64,000 bases of DNA from Polynucleobacter sp. JS-JIR-II-b4 (GCF_018687815.1 NZ_CP061306.1:496001-560000); one strand, 5' to 3'. Shown: positions 27,601 through 36,885, numbered from the stretch's first letter. Made by a program: numbers and translations. Notes: generated by a model not told the origin, from the sequence alone.

Positions 27601-27987
27601 ATGGCATATAGCGAAAAGGTCATCGACCACTACGAAAATCCCCGCAACGTTGGCTCATTTGAGAAGGGCGACGACAGCGTAGGTACCGGCATGGTTGGAG
27701 CCCCAGCCTGCGGCGACGTAATGAAATTACAGATTCGCGTGAATGATCAAGGCGTGATCGAAGATGCAAAGTTTAAGACTTATGGTTGTGGTTCTGCGAT
27801 CGCTTCATCTTCTCTGGTAACAGAGTGGGTTAAGGGTAAGACATTGGATCAAGCGCTAGAGATTAAGAATTCACTCATTGCTGAAGAGTTGGCTTTGCCT
27901 CCTGTAAAAATTCACTGTTCTATCTTGGCTGAAGATGCCATCAAGGCAGCGGTGGCGGATTACAAAGAAAAGCATCCAGCGAAGTAA
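27601..27987 (+). CDS. iscU: Iron-sulfur scaffold protein IscU
   Basis: This 128-residue scaffold builds [2Fe-2S] clusters with IscS and hands them on through HscA/HscB. The three cluster cysteines are in [24 protein letters not shown] and [13 protein letters not shown]. The LPPVKIHC segment is the HscA recognition site. AGAGGAAA is placed 6-7 bases before the ATG. Length equals E. coli IscU. Confidence 0.98.
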   Translation: MAYSEKVIDHYENPRNVGSFEKGDDSVGTGMVGAPACGDVMKLQIRVNDQGVIEDAKFKTYGCGSAIASSSLVTEWVKGKTLDQALEIKNSLIAEELALPPVKIHCSILAEDAIKAAVADYKEKHPAK

Positions 27988-28016
27988 GAGTAAAAAAGAA
28001 AAAGAAGTGGATAACT

Positions 28017-28340
28017 ATGGCAATTACCTTAACTGATAAAGCAGCTGCGCACGTAAATCGCAACCTAGAAAAGCGCGGCAAAGGTTGTGGCTTGCGCTTG
28101 GGTGTGCGCACAACAGGTTGCTCCGGCTTGGCTTATCAACTTGAATATGTTGATGAACCTGCAGCTGAGGACCAGGTATTTGAGTCCAATGGCATTAAGG
28201 TATTTATAGATCCAAAAAGCTTGGCTTACTTGGACGGTACAGAGCTAGACTTTGTGCGTGAGGGTTTGAACGAGGGATTTAAGTTTCAAAATCCAAACGT
28301 AAAAGATGAGTGTGGTTGTGGCGAATCCTTCCGCGTCTGA
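28017..28340 (+). CDS. iscA: Iron-sulfur carrier protein IscA
   Basis: This 107-residue A-type carrier has the conserved cysteines in [16 protein letters not shown] and the C-terminal ECGCGESF. It delivers clusters to target proteins. It is 29 bases after iscU, and its 3' end, including the codons of the CGCG motif, overlaps the start of hscB by up to 35 bases. Confidence 0.97.
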   Translation: MAITLTDKAAAHVNRNLEKRGKGCGLRLGVRTTGCSGLAYQLEYVDEPAAEDQVFESNGIKVFIDPKSLAYLDGTELDFVREGLNEGFKFQNPNVKDECGCGESFRV

Positions 28341-28845
28341 CGATTACTTCCGCTTCTTTGGTTTAAATCAGCAATTCAAAATCGATTTGCCTGCTCTAGA
28401 GCAGGCATACCTGGCGATTCAAAAAGAAGTGCACCCTGATCGCCATGCGCGTGGCAGTGATGCGGAGCAACGCCTTGCCATGCAGATGGCTACCCTTGCT
28501 AACACTGCTTTGCAAACATTGAAGAACCCAATCCAACGCGGCCTCTATATTTGCCAGCTTCATGGCGTGGATGCAAAATTAGAAACCAATACTGCAATGC
28601 CTGCCGCTTTTTTGATGAGGCAGATGGAGTGGCGTGAAAGTCTCGATGAACAAGCGGAAGATTTGCCCGCTTTAGAGGCTTTGATGGCCGAGGTAGAAGA
28701 ATCAAAGGCAGATACCCTAGCTGAAATCGCCCAGGCTATTGATGGGGCTAAAAATTATCAGCGCGCAGCAGAATTGCTACGTGGTTTACTTTTCATTGAT
28801 AAGTTTGCGGTTGAACTTGATGACACCATTGCGGCCTTAATCTAG
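28306..28845 (+). CDS. hscB: Co-chaperone HscB
   Basis: This 179-residue J-domain protein stimulates HscA and binds IscU. The HPD motif is in [12 protein letters not shown], followed by the C-terminal helical IscU-binding domain. The longest start, ATG at 28306, lies 35 bases inside iscA. GTG at 28318 (V5 in the longer reading) is an alternative that gives the usual start just before the J-domain. Neither has a strong SD, so coupling to iscA translation is likely. Confidence 0.95.
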   Translation: MSVVVANPSASDDYFRFFGLNQQFKIDLPALEQAYLAIQKEVHPDRHARGSDAEQRLAMQMATLANTALQTLKNPIQRGLYICQLHGVDAKLETNTAMPAAFLMRQMEWRESLDEQAEDLPALEALMAEVEESKADTLAEIAQAIDGAKNYQRAAELLRGLLFIDKFAVELDDTIAALI

Positions 28846-28872
28846 TCTCAATCAAGCTAAACTCTATCTCCT

Positions 28873-30738
28873 ATGGCCTTATTACAAATCTCTGAACCCG
28901 GTAAATCGTTAGCGCCCCATCAGCGCCGCATTGCCGTGGGCATTGATTTGGGAACTACGAATTCATTGGTAGCGATTGTGCGTGATGCCTTGCCTAAGGT
29001 CTTGCCAGATGCGCAGGGTAGAGAGCTACTTCCATCAGTCATCCGTTATCTGCCAAATGGCAGAACTCAAGCGGGCTTTGAGGCGCTTGAGAGCGTCGTA
29101 ATTGATCCTAAGAACACGATTGTTTCCGTAAAGCGTTTCATGGGCCGTGGCTTGCTGGATGTGGAACATATTGAAAGTGCTCCCTATGACTTTGTTGATC
29201 AGCCAGGAATGCTTAAGCTGAGAACCGTTGCTGGCGATAAGAGTCCTATTGAAGTTTCCGCAGAAATTCTGGCGCGTTTACGTCAGTTGGCAGAAGATTC
29301 TGTCTCCGATGAAATCGTGGGAGCAGTAATTACTGTTCCCGCTTATTTTGATGATGCGCAACGTCAAGCCACAAAAGATGCTGCCAAGTTAGCAGGCATT
29401 GAAGTGCTGCGCTTACTGAATGAGCCTACAGCTGCCGCAATTGCTTATGGACTAGATAACGCCTCAGAAGGCGTCTATGCCGTCTATGACTTAGGTGGCG
29501 GAACATTTGATATCTCGATACTGCGTATGAGTCGCGGTGTCTTTGAAGTGCTTTCTACTGGTGGTGATTCCGCTTTAGGTGGTGATGACTTTGATCATCG
29601 TTTGTATTGTTGGGTAATTGAACAAGCCAAGCTTCCACCGCTATCGATTCATGATCATGCAACGCTCTTGCAGGCTTGTAAGCACGCCAAAGAGCAGTTG
29701 AGTCACAACCCTCTGGCGCGCGTTCATGAGACCCTTGCTGATGGCACGGTGGTCAATGTTGGCGTAAGCCAGGCACAGTTCTTTGAGATTACTCAGAATT
29801 TAGTAACCAAGACTTTGATGGCTTGTAAAAAAGCTTTGCGCGATGCAGGCTTAAAAGCCGAGGATGTTAAAGGCGTAGTAATGGTCGGTGGTTCAACACG
29901 TATGCCGAATGTACAGCGCGCAGTTGGTGAGCTCTTTGGCACACAGCCATTAAATAATTTAAATCCTGATCAGGTAGTCGCCTTAGGCGCTGCGATGCAA
30001 GCCGACCTGTTGGCCGGCAATCAAAGTAAAGATGATGAATGGTTGCTCTTGGACGTCATTCCGTTATCACTTGGTGTTGAAACCATGGGTGGCTTAGTAG
30101 AAAAAATCATTCCACGTAATACACCGATTCCAGTCGCTAGAGCACAGGATTTCACAACCTTTAAAGATGGTCAGACTGCGCTAGCAATACAAGTAGTCCA
30201 GGGTGAGCGTGAGTTGGCTCAAGACTGTCGGTCTTTAGGTAAGTTTGAGCTGCGCGGTATTCCGGCGATGGCCGCAGGTGCTGCGCGTATTCGAGTGACC
30301 TTCCAGGTGGATGCCGATGGATTGCTCTCAGTTAGCGCAACCGAGCAAGGCTCCGGCGTAAAAGCCTCGATTGATATCAAGCCTTCCTACGGTTTGACCG
30401 ATGCCGAAATTACTCGCATGCTGCAAGATGGTTTTTCATCTGCAAAAGAAGATTTGCTTTCTAGATCATTGCGTGAAGAGCGGGTTAATGCACAGCGCCT
30501 TCTAGATGCGGTGCAGACCGCGCTTACAAGCGATCGTGCTTTATTGAGTGCAGATGAGCAGAAGGTCATTGATCAAGAGATGGCAACGCTTCAAAAGATC
30601 TTAAATGATGAAGCAGATAGCGCGGTGGTTCGTAAAGCAGTGGATCATGCAGCAAAAGCAACCGATGACTTTGCGCAAAAACGGATGAACGCTAGTATTC
30701 AGAAGGCTTTATCTGGCAAGAATGTTGCTGAGATTTAA
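28873..30738 (+). CDS. hscA: Hsp70-type chaperone HscA
   Basis: This 621-residue specialised DnaK homologue drives cluster release from IscU. ATPase motifs are [12 protein letters not shown] (phosphate 1), [13 protein letters not shown] (phosphate 2) and [13 protein letters not shown]. The substrate-binding domain begins near [14 protein letters not shown]. Length is near that of E. coli HscA (616). It sits 27 bases after hscB in the operon. Confidence 0.98.
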   Translation: MALLQISEPGKSLAPHQRRIAVGIDLGTTNSLVAIVRDALPKVLPDAQGRELLPSVIRYLPNGRTQAGFEALESVVIDPKNTIVSVKRFMGRGLLDVEHIESAPYDFVDQPGMLKLRTVAGDKSPIEVSAEILARLRQLAEDSVSDEIVGAVITVPAYFDDAQRQATKDAAKLAGIEVLRLLNEPTAAAIAYGLDNASEGVYAVYDLGGGTFDISILRMSRGVFEVLSTGGDSALGGDDFDHRLYCWVIEQAKLPPLSIHDHATLLQACKHAKEQLSHNPLARVHETLADGTVVNVGVSQAQFFEITQNLVTKTLMACKKALRDAGLKAEDVKGVVMVGGSTRMPNVQRAVGELFGTQPLNNLNPDQVVALGAAMQADLLAGNQSKDDEWLLLDVIPLSLGVETMGGLVEKIIPRNTPIPVARAQDFTTFKDGQTALAIQVVQGERELAQDCRSLGKFELRGIPAMAAGAARIRVTFQVDADGLLSVSATEQGSGVKASIDIKPSYGLTDAEITRMLQDGFSSAKEDLLSRSLREERVNAQRLLDAVQTALTSDRALLSADEQKVIDQEMATLQKILNDEADSAVVRKAVDHAAKATDDFAQKRMNASIQKALSGKNVAEI

Positions 30739-30797
30739 AAATATATAACCCAAGAACGAATTCAAAAAATTCAAACTGAACCCAATAGAAAAGAATC

Positions 30798-31136
30798 ATG
30801 ACTCAAATCGTCGTACTACCGCATAGTGAGTATTGTCCTGAAGGCGCAGTGGTTGAGGTTGCTCCGGGCACGTCGATTTGTGAGGCTTTATTAGAGAATG
30901 ACATTCCAATTGAACATGCTTGCGATATGGTGTGTGCTTGTACTACCTGCCACGTGATTGTGAAAGAGGGCTTTCAGAGTTTGAATCCTCCTGATGAGAA
31001 TGAGGAAGATATGTTGGATCGTGCATGGGGGCTAAATCCTCAGTCTCGTTTGTCTTGCCAGGCTATTGTGGCAAAGCAGGATCTAGTGATTGAAATCCCC
31101 AAATACTCAATCAATCATGCCAAAGAGAACCATTAA
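30798..31136 (+). CDS. fdx: ISC-system 2Fe-2S ferredoxin
   Basis: This 112-residue adrenodoxin-type ferredoxin has cluster ligands in EHACDMVCACTTCHV (C-x5-C-x2-C) and the distal RLSCQAIV. It supplies electrons for cluster assembly. It is the last gene of the isc operon: no iscX ORF follows, only terminators. Confidence 0.97.
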   Translation: MTQIVVLPHSEYCPEGAVVEVAPGTSICEALLENDIPIEHACDMVCACTTCHVIVKEGFQSLNPPDENEEDMLDRAWGLNPQSRLSCQAIVAKQDLVIEIPKYSINHAKENH

Positions 31137-31255
31137 CGCACCAAAATGAAGCATTAATGCCTGCAATCATGCAAATGACACAAGTCAGAGGTTTCTAGAG
31201 GATTAATATGAATTCGTAGTTCATTCTTTAGGTAGTACCTCCAAAAAAATCTTTT

Positions 31256-31285
31256 AAGCCATCCTTCGGGGTGGCTTTTCTTTTT
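31256..31285 (+). terminator. Terminator of the isc operon
   Basis: AAGCCATCC (31256-31264), a TTCG loop and GGGTGGCTT (31269-31277) form a 9-bp stem with one G-U pair, followed by TTTCTTTTT. It lies 120 bases after the fdx stop. Confidence 0.88.
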
Positions 31286-31293
31286 GGTAAATG

Positions 31294-31320
31294 AAAAGGC
31301 CCCGCATCGCGAGGCCTTTT
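31294..31320 (-). terminator. Terminator of the cys operon
   Basis: AAAAGGCC (31294-31301) pairs perfectly with GGCCTTTT (31313-31320), with an 11-base loop. Read on the minus strand it ends in TTTT just after the cysN stop at 31344; it may also act on the plus strand. Confidence 0.85.
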
Positions 31321-31343
31321 GTTCCTTAATGCAGATTTAGCAA

Positions 31344-32687
31344 TTACTGTGCTGTGGCCTCACGAATCATTCCGGCTGCCACTGTGTGATTGGTAGCTTC
31401 ATCGATCAAGATAAAGGCACCAGTACGCTGGGATTGATCAAACAAGTCTGCAACAATTGGTTTTTGCAGAATGAAATCAACACGGCCAATCTCATTGGTG
31501 GAAAGTGCATGCACATCACTAGCTTGAGACAAGGTTTGAACATCTAAAACTTGTTGAATGTTCTTCACTTTTGCACTAACGGTATTGGTGGTGTGTCGTA
31601 AAGCATATTTACGACTCAATGAGAGTGGTTCGCTATCTAACCAGCATAAATCAGCAGAAAGTTGCTTGCTCAATACTGGTGGATGACTATCTTCAGCGCT
31701 AATAAATAAAGAGCCGCGCGATATATCAATATCTTCAGATAATTGAATAGCTACCGCTTGACCCGTTTCAGCAGATTCCACCGCATTGTTTCCATTGGTT
31801 TGCTTGTCGCTTGAGCGATTGCCTAAATAAATCTCGGTAACAGTTGCCTCAGAGCCGCTTGGCAGAACTTTAATCTTTTGGCCCTTGCGGATGCTGCCGG
31901 ACTCTATTTCTCCAAGGTAGCCACGGAAGTCATCGGAAGCACTGCCATCTTGGCGTGCAACATACTGGACTGGGAAGCGGAGCGCTAGCTTTTCGGACTC
32001 GGGGCTGGTATCTAAACTCTCAAGCCACTCTAAAAGAGTAGGCCCTTTATACCAAGGTGTATTTTTGCTGGCAGTAACAACATTCGCGCCGAGCAAAGCT
32101 GAGATTGGAATCAAAGTTGGCTTTGGTAACCCAATTTTTTGAGTCAGATCTTCAATCGCAATCTTGATGGTATTGAAGACTTTCTCGTCAAACTCATATA
32201 AGTCCATCTTATTGACGGCAAATACCACATGACGCAGACCCAATAAATGCACAATCGCCGCATGACGTTTGGTTTGCGCCAATAGAGTGGCTGGAGTGGT
32301 GTTGAGATCAACGCGTGTTGCATCAACCAAAATGACTGCAACATCAGATTGAGATGCACCAGTTACTAAGTTGCGAGTGTATTGCTCGTGACCTGGAGCA
32401 TCAGCAACAATAAATTTACGCTTTGGCGTAGAAAAGTAGCGGTAAGCCACATCAATCGTAATGCCTTGCTCGCGTTCAGCTTCTAAGCCATCGGTGAGGA
32501 GAGCCAAATCAACGCCTGCATCAGATGAGGTGACGCGTGCATGTTTCGTTTTGGAGAGTGACTCCAATTGGTCCACCAAAATGGATTTGGTGTCATAGAG
32601 TAAACGTCCAATTAAAGTGCTCTTGCCGTCATCTACGCTACCTGCAGTGATAAAGCGAACAACGTTTTGATTTTGATTGATAGTCAT
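31344..32687 (-). CDS. cysN: Sulfate adenylyltransferase subunit 1 (GTPase)
   Basis: This 447-residue GTPase subunit of ATP sulfurylase powers formation of adenylylsulfate (APS) by CysD. G1 is TAGSVDDGKSTLIG, G3 is ADAPGHEQYTRN and G4 is VNKMDLYEF. There is no C-terminal APS kinase (CysC) domain, which fits direct reduction of APS by the cysH product of the same operon. Its ATG overlaps the cysD stop by one base. Confidence 0.97.
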   Translation of the reverse strand: MTINQNQNVVRFITAGSVDDGKSTLIGRLLYDTKSILVDQLESLSKTKHARVTSSDAGVDLALLTDGLEAEREQGITIDVAYRYFSTPKRKFIVADAPGHEQYTRNLVTGASQSDVAVILVDATRVDLNTTPATLLAQTKRHAAIVHLLGLRHVVFAVNKMDLYEFDEKVFNTIKIAIEDLTQKIGLPKPTLIPISALLGANVVTASKNTPWYKGPTLLEWLESLDTSPESEKLALRFPVQYVARQDGSASDDFRGYLGEIESGSIRKGQKIKVLPSGSEATVTEIYLGNRSSDKQTNGNNAVESAETGQAVAIQLSEDIDISRGSLFISAEDSHPPVLSKQLSADLCWLDSEPLSLSRKYALRHTTNTVSAKVKNIQQVLDVQTLSQASDVHALSTNEIGRVDFILQKPIVADLFDQSQRTGAFILIDEATNHTVAAGMIREATAQ

Positions 32688-33610
32688 CAGAAGTAACCTT
32701 CTTTCTTGCGGCGCTCCATGGAGGCCTCATTAGTTTGGTCGTCCATACGGGTTGCACCGCGCTCAGTGATTTCGGTAATGGCGGTTTCGGCAATGATCTC
32801 TAGTGGAGTTGCAGCAGTGCTTAAGACTGGGCAGGTACAGCTGATATCACCAACGGTACGGAATCGAACACTCAGAACTTCACTAACATCCCCGGGTGCC
32901 TTAGGTGTTACATCCGTTACTGGAACGAGTAAGCTATTTTTCTTCACTACTTCACGCTGGTGTGTGTAGTAGATGCTTGGTAGCTCCAATTTCTCACGTG
33001 AGATGTATTGCCAGATATCGAGTTCTGTCCAGTTAGAAATTGGGAATACGCGCATGTTCTCGCCTTTGGCGATTCGGGCGTTATAGAGGTTCCAGAGTTC
33101 AGGGCGCTGAGCCTTAGGATCCCATTGGCCAAATTCATCGCGGAAGGAGAAGATACGCTCTTTAGCGCGGGCTTTTTCTTCATCGCGACGTGCACCACCC
33201 ATCAGAGCATCAAATTCATGCTCTGCGATGGCTTCTAGCAAGGTAACGGCTTGAGCAGCATTGCGTGAATCTGTTTCTTTACGTAAACGTACAGTCCCCT
33301 TTTTGATGGAGTCTTCAACGTGACCCACAATCAACTTCACACCAGTTTTCTCTACAACAGCATCGCGATAGGCGATTACTTCTGGGTAGTTGTGGCCTGT
33401 ATCAATATGCAAAATTGGGAAAGGCAATTTCACCGGGCGATCTCCAAATTGAAATGCCTTGCGCGCCAAATGGAACATCACAATGGAGTCTTTGCCGCCA
33501 GAAAACAGCATGGCCGGGTTAGAGCACTGGGCTACCACTTCACGAATGATGTAGATCGATTCGGCTTCAAGCCAATCTAAGTGATCATCAAGTAATTTTT
33601 GTTCTGACAT
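32687..33610 (-). CDS. cysD: Sulfate adenylyltransferase subunit 2
   Basis: This 307-residue catalytic subunit of ATP sulfurylase belongs to the PP-loop superfamily. The PP-loop is LFSGGKDSIVMFHLA, and LMGGARRDEEKARAKERIFSFRDEFGQWDPK and the C-terminal ERRKKEGYF are family hallmarks. It works as a complex with CysN and is coupled to it. It starts 41 bases after cysH. Confidence 0.98.
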   Translation of the reverse strand: MSEQKLLDDHLDWLEAESIYIIREVVAQCSNPAMLFSGGKDSIVMFHLARKAFQFGDRPVKLPFPILHIDTGHNYPEVIAYRDAVVEKTGVKLIVGHVEDSIKKGTVRLRKETDSRNAAQAVTLLEAIAEHEFDALMGGARRDEEKARAKERIFSFRDEFGQWDPKAQRPELWNLYNARIAKGENMRVFPISNWTELDIWQYISREKLELPSIYYTHQREVVKKNSLLVPVTDVTPKAPGDVSEVLSVRFRTVGDISCTCPVLSTAATPLEIIAETAITEITERGATRMDDQTNEASMERRKKEGYF

Positions 33611-33651
33611 TCTGTAAGTTATTTCTACTAAGTATTGATATTGAATTCGAA

Positions 33652-34380
33652 TTATTTATTAACGTGCAAGCCACATTCTTTACTATCGCTTTGCAACCAC
33701 CACCAGCGACCAGCGCGAATGTCCTCACCCTTCTTCACCTGACGGGTGCAGGGCTCGCAGCCAATGCTGGGGTAGCCCTTAAGGTGCAGAGGATGAATAG
33801 GAACGTTTTCTTGTTTGATATAGGCCCAGATATCAGCTTCAGTCCAATCGAACAGGGGGTTGAATTTGGCGATACCTCTTGCATCGTCCAACTCTTCTAA
33901 ATTAAGTTCAGTGCGTGTAGTAGATTGTTCACGACGCTGGCCGGTGATCCATGCATCCGCACCAAGTAATGCGACATTAAGCGGTTTAATCTTGCGCGCG
34001 CCACAACAAGCCTTCTTGGGCTCTTCACCATCGTAAAAACCATTCATGCCATATTGCTCAATAAAAGCTTGAACATCGCCTTCTTGAGGGTAGACCTTTT
34101 CAATCGAAACGCTATAGCGATCTTCAGTGGTCTTCACCATATCTACAGTCTCTTGGTGTAAGCGACCGGTCGCTAATGTAAATAACTTAATCTTGGCGCC
34201 AGCCTTAGCAATAGCATCGGTAACCACCATGTCTTCTGCAGCGAGGCTGGTTGCAAAGCGAACATCAGAGAAGCGTGAGGAAATGTCAGCTAAACGCTGC
34301 TTTAAAACGGCAGACTTTTCGGCAAGCTCCGCAGGAGTAAGGGTGCTTAATGGAGTGGACCAAAATTCTGGAGTAATCAT
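33652..34380 (-). CDS. cysH: Adenylylsulfate (APS) reductase, CysH family
   Basis: This 242-residue reductase converts APS to sulfite with thioredoxin. The two cysteine pairs of the [4Fe-4S] type are present in KACCGARKIKPL and IGCEPCTRQVKKGEDIRAGRWWW, with the catalytic cysteine in the C-terminal KECGLHVNK. The iron-sulfur cysteines mark it as an APS reductase rather than the PAPS reductase of E. coli. It overlaps the upstream TauE-like gene by 4 bases (ATGA). No sulfite reductase gene lies beside it. Confidence 0.95.
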   Translation of the reverse strand: MITPEFWSTPLSTLTPAELAEKSAVLKQRLADISSRFSDVRFATSLAAEDMVVTDAIAKAGAKIKLFTLATGRLHQETVDMVKTTEDRYSVSIEKVYPQEGDVQAFIEQYGMNGFYDGEEPKKACCGARKIKPLNVALLGADAWITGQRREQSTTRTELNLEELDDARGIAKFNPLFDWTEADIWAYIKQENVPIHPLHLKGYPSIGCEPCTRQVKKGEDIRAGRWWWLQSDSKECGLHVNK

Positions 34381-35171
34381 GATGAAACTAACTTGATTCC
34401 AACCAAAAATAGGGTTACGGCAAGGGTATTTCTAGTTGTTCGCTCTGAAAGAGTGCTTGAGAGTCTTGCGCCCAGCCAGATGGCGGGAACGGATCCCAGC
34501 AAGAGGCCAAAAAGCAAGTCAAAGTGAACATTACCAAGCCACCAATGCCCTATTCCAGCAAGAGCAGTAAGAGGAACGGCATAGGCAATATCGGTACCAG
34601 CCACTTCTGCAGGTTTGAGATGTGGATACAGAATCAATATCAAGGTTGCGCCAATTGCACCTGCACCGATTGAGGATACTGTTACTAGAACGCCAATTAC
34701 AGCACCTACAACAATGGTTGCTGCTTTTAAGTTTGAGCCGCTGGGTAAAAAATTTGGGTTTGCTTGAACCCATTTCAAGATCTTTGCTCTAAACAGTAAC
34801 GAAACAGCAGTTAATAGAACGGAAACGCCAATGGAGATGCTAATAAAGTGATTAAAGTTTTTTGAAACGGGGCCAATGATCTTTAGTGCCAATATAGAAA
34901 TAATGGCAGTAGTAATGCTGCCAATGCAAAGTAATTTGACGATATCCCAGCGTACGTTCCCATGTAGGCGGTGTGCTGCAGTACCAAAGCCTTTTGTAAT
35001 AGCAGCAAATGCCAAATCAGTTCCGACCGCCGTTTTTGGAGCGACGCCAAAAATAATTGTTAACAAAGGAGTCATCAACGATCCTCCGCCAACGCCTGTC
35101 ATTCCAACCAGCAAACCCACTAAGGCGCCAGAAATAATAAATTGGGAAGAGTCTTGAAAAAATTGCAACAT
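34377..35171 (-). CDS. TauE/SafE-family sulfite or sulfonate transporter
   Basis: This 264-residue membrane protein has about 8 transmembrane segments. It shows the paired TauE/SafE repeats GLLVGMTGVGGGSLMTPLL and GVLVTVSSIGAGAIGATLILILYP, then EVAGTDIAYAVPLTALAGIGHW. Such proteins export sulfite or sulfoacetate or transport sulfur compounds. It lies upstream of and overlaps cysH, so it probably moves sulfate or sulfite in the assimilation pathway; direction is uncertain. A 54-residue small gene precedes it by 15 bases. Confidence 0.88.
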   Translation of the reverse strand: MLQFFQDSSQFIISGALVGLLVGMTGVGGGSLMTPLLTIIFGVAPKTAVGTDLAFAAITKGFGTAAHRLHGNVRWDIVKLLCIGSITTAIISILALKIIGPVSKNFNHFISISIGVSVLLTAVSLLFRAKILKWVQANPNFLPSGSNLKAATIVVGAVIGVLVTVSSIGAGAIGATLILILYPHLKPAEVAGTDIAYAVPLTALAGIGHWWLGNVHFDLLFGLLLGSVPAIWLGARLSSTLSERTTRNTLAVTLFLVGIKLVSS

Positions 35172-35186
35172 GATCTATATCCCTAA

Positions 35187-35351
35187 TTAGGCGAATGACT
35201 GCTCAAACTCTTCGAGTTTGATGGCGTTCATGAGAAATAGAATTTGACGCTGAAAGCTTTTGCGCTCTGCGACCTTTTCGTGGGGGAGTCGGTCATGCTC
35301 ACGCAATAATTGGGTGATTACAGGGTTGTAATGCTCTCGAACGGGGGACAT
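35187..35351 (-). CDS. Small protein of 54 residues at the head of the cys operon
   Basis: A short minus-strand gene with ATG at 35349-35351 and TAA at 35187-35189 encodes a 54-residue charged protein that starts MSPVREHYNPVITQLLREHD and ends LEEFEQSFA. GGA lies 6 bases before the ATG. It has no membrane segment and no cysteine, and looks helical with many Glu, Arg and Lys. It ends 15 bases before the TauE-like ATG on the same strand and so is probably the first gene of the tauE-cysHDN operon. I do not recognise a family. Position, start context and codon structure support a real gene; function is unknown. Confidence 0.65.
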   Translation of the reverse strand: MSPVREHYNPVITQLLREHDRLPHEKVAERKSFQRQILFLMNAIKLEEFEQSFA

Positions 35352-35359
35352 CAAAATTC

Positions 35360-35394
35360 CTTGGTAAATATCTCGTTAAGGCGAATTTACCAAG
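35360..35394 (-). promoter_or_regulatory. Leader hairpin covering the ribosome binding site of the small cys-operon gene
   Basis: CTTGGTAAAT and ATTTACCAAG form a perfect 10-bp inverted repeat with a 15-base loop. On the transcript the 3' arm ends in ...CCAAG, and the next bases GA complete the AAGGA ribosome binding site of the 54-residue gene, so folding would partly hide it. This suggests translation control of the operon head. It could also be a protein operator. Confidence 0.5.
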
Positions 35395-35399
35395 CCGCC

Positions 35400-35448
35400 T
35401 ATATATCCACAAGGAATATATAGCGATATCTAAATGACTTTTAGATAT
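35400..35448. repeat. Two palindromes in the cys operon control region
   Basis: TATATATCC-ACAA-GGAATATATA (35400-35422) is a near-perfect inverted repeat with one extra base. ATATCTAAA-TGACT-TTTAGATAT (35426-35448) is a perfect 9-bp inverted repeat with a 5-base spacer. They lie between the fpr stop and the cys leader hairpin. Neither is GC-rich nor followed by a T-run, so they look more like protein-binding sites than terminators. A LysR-type sulfur regulator is a reasonable but unproven guess. Confidence 0.45.
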
Positions 35449-35463
35449 ATAGAACTAAACTGA

Positions 35464-36240
35464 TTATTTTTCTACGAATGCGCGTTCAAAGACATAGTCA
35501 CCCATTTGACCAAGGCTTGGTGAGACTTTAAAGCCTTTGGCATCAAGCATCTCAGAGGTTTCTTTTAGCATAGAAGGGCTACCGCAAATCATGGCGCGAT
35601 CCACTGCTGGATCAAGCGGTGGCAAGCCAATATCTTTAAAGAGTTGACCAGATTCAATCGCAGTAGTGAGGCGGCCTGTGTGTTTGAAAGCCTCACGTGT
35701 CACTGTTGGGTAATAGATGAGTTTTTCACGAATGAGCTCGCCCAAGAATTCATCTTGAGTGAGTTCATCGCGAATGTAATCTGCATAAGCTAACTCGCTT
35801 ACTAGACGCACTCCATGAATCAACACAACCTTCTCGAACTTTTCATAAGTCTCTGGATCACGAATGATGCTCATAAAGGGGGCTAGGCCAGTACCGGTAC
35901 TAAACAAGTAAAGATGCTTACCTGGATTTAAGTCATCCAACACCAGGGTGCCAACAGACTTCTCGCTGACGAGAATCGGATCGCCAACCTGAATCTTCTG
36001 TAGGCGTGAAGTTAAAGGACCATCTTGAACCTTGATACTTAAAAACTCGAGATGCTCTTCATAGTTTGGGCTGGCAACGCTATAAGCACGAACCAATGGC
36101 TTACCTTCAACTTCTAGACCAATCATCAAGAAGTGACCGCTACGAAAGCGTAAGCCTTTGTTGCGAGTAGTAGTAAAGCTAAATAGAGTGTCGTTCCAGT
36201 GGTGAACGGTGAGGACTGTTTCGGTGTTGTATGCGGCCAT
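35464..36240 (-). CDS. fpr: Ferredoxin--NADP(+) reductase
   Basis: This 258-residue flavoprotein passes electrons between NADPH and ferredoxin or flavodoxin. The FAD-binding motif RAYSVASP (R-x-Y-S) is near residues 50-57, the NADP region begins with LFSTGTGLAPFMSI, and MICGSPSMLKET follows. The protein ends in VFERAFVEK, typical of the bacterial FNR subclass. It lies upstream of the sulfate operon on the same strand, separated by a control region. Reduction of sulfur metabolites or iron-sulfur assembly could use it. Confidence 0.95.
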   Translation of the reverse strand: MAAYNTETVLTVHHWNDTLFSFTTTRNKGLRFRSGHFLMIGLEVEGKPLVRAYSVASPNYEEHLEFLSIKVQDGPLTSRLQKIQVGDPILVSEKSVGTLVLDDLNPGKHLYLFSTGTGLAPFMSIIRDPETYEKFEKVVLIHGVRLVSELAYADYIRDELTQDEFLGELIREKLIYYPTVTREAFKHTGRLTTAIESGQLFKDIGLPPLDPAVDRAMICGSPSMLKETSEMLDAKGFKVSPSLGQMGDYVFERAFVEK

Positions 36241-36408
36241 AAAAGCGTATTAATTAGGTGATAGCAAAAGGGTGATTATCCCATTCTTAGGGCGCTAAAT
36301 TGAGGCTAATCCCTCAAAAAATAGGACTCTGTAGTGATATAGATCAGACTTTTAGTAATAAAGAAGCGACTTACTAGCTCAGTTATGCCTATTAGCTATC
36401 ATCTAGAT

Positions 36409-36885
36409 ATGAAAAAAAGCCATTACTTACTTTTATCGCTTCTAAGCTTTGGCTTGGTGGCGTTTGCTGTTGTTCTTCAGCAGGTAGGGTATCAGGGGGT
36501 CAGTTTTTTGCCATGCCCACTCTGTGTTTTGCAAAGAGTGGGTTATTTAGGTGTCGCTATTTCATGTCTTTTAGCTGCCGGCATTCCTCCGTTGAGAAAG
36601 TGGTTTCATAGTCTGGCAATATTAGCTGCTGGATATGGGGTGGCAGTAGCCGGGCATCATGTTTGGCTTTTATCTCATCCAAGTGAATCTTGTGGAATAG
36701 ACCCTTTAGAAACCTGGATTAATCAGTTTCAATTTGTACAAAACCTACCTTGGTTATTTAAGGCAGACGGCTTATGTTCTGCAAAGCTCCCAGCTATTTT
36801 GGGTCTGCAAGTTCCGGAATGGTCCTTGTTATGGTTTGTGGCGCTCACACTAGTATTGTTGGTAACCTTTTTTAAGAAACCCTAA
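36409..36885 (+). CDS. dsbB: Disulfide bond formation protein B
   Basis: This quinone-linked inner-membrane oxidase reoxidises DsbA. It has 4 transmembrane segments. The first periplasmic cysteine pair is in LPCPLCVLQRVGYLG (C-x2-C); the second pair is formed by ESCGIDP and DGLCSAK. The ATG at 36409 gives 158 residues and starts at the first membrane helix. An in-frame ATG at 36385 would add 8 residues; neither has a clear SD. It is divergent from fpr. Confidence 0.93.
   Translation: MKKSHYLLLSLLSFGLVAFAVVLQQVGYQGVSFLPCPLCVLQRVGYLGVAISCLLAAGIPPLRKWFHSLAILAAGYGVAVAGHHVWLLSHPSESCGIDPLETWINQFQFVQNLPWLFKADGLCSAKLPAILGLQVPEWSLLWFVALTLVLLVTFFKKP

Noticed and set aside
36300..36317. TTGAGG-N6-CCTCAA between fpr and dsbB as an FNR-type site
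   Set aside because: FNR sites read TTGAT-N4-ATCAA. The arms and spacing differ, and the 6-bp repeat could be chance.
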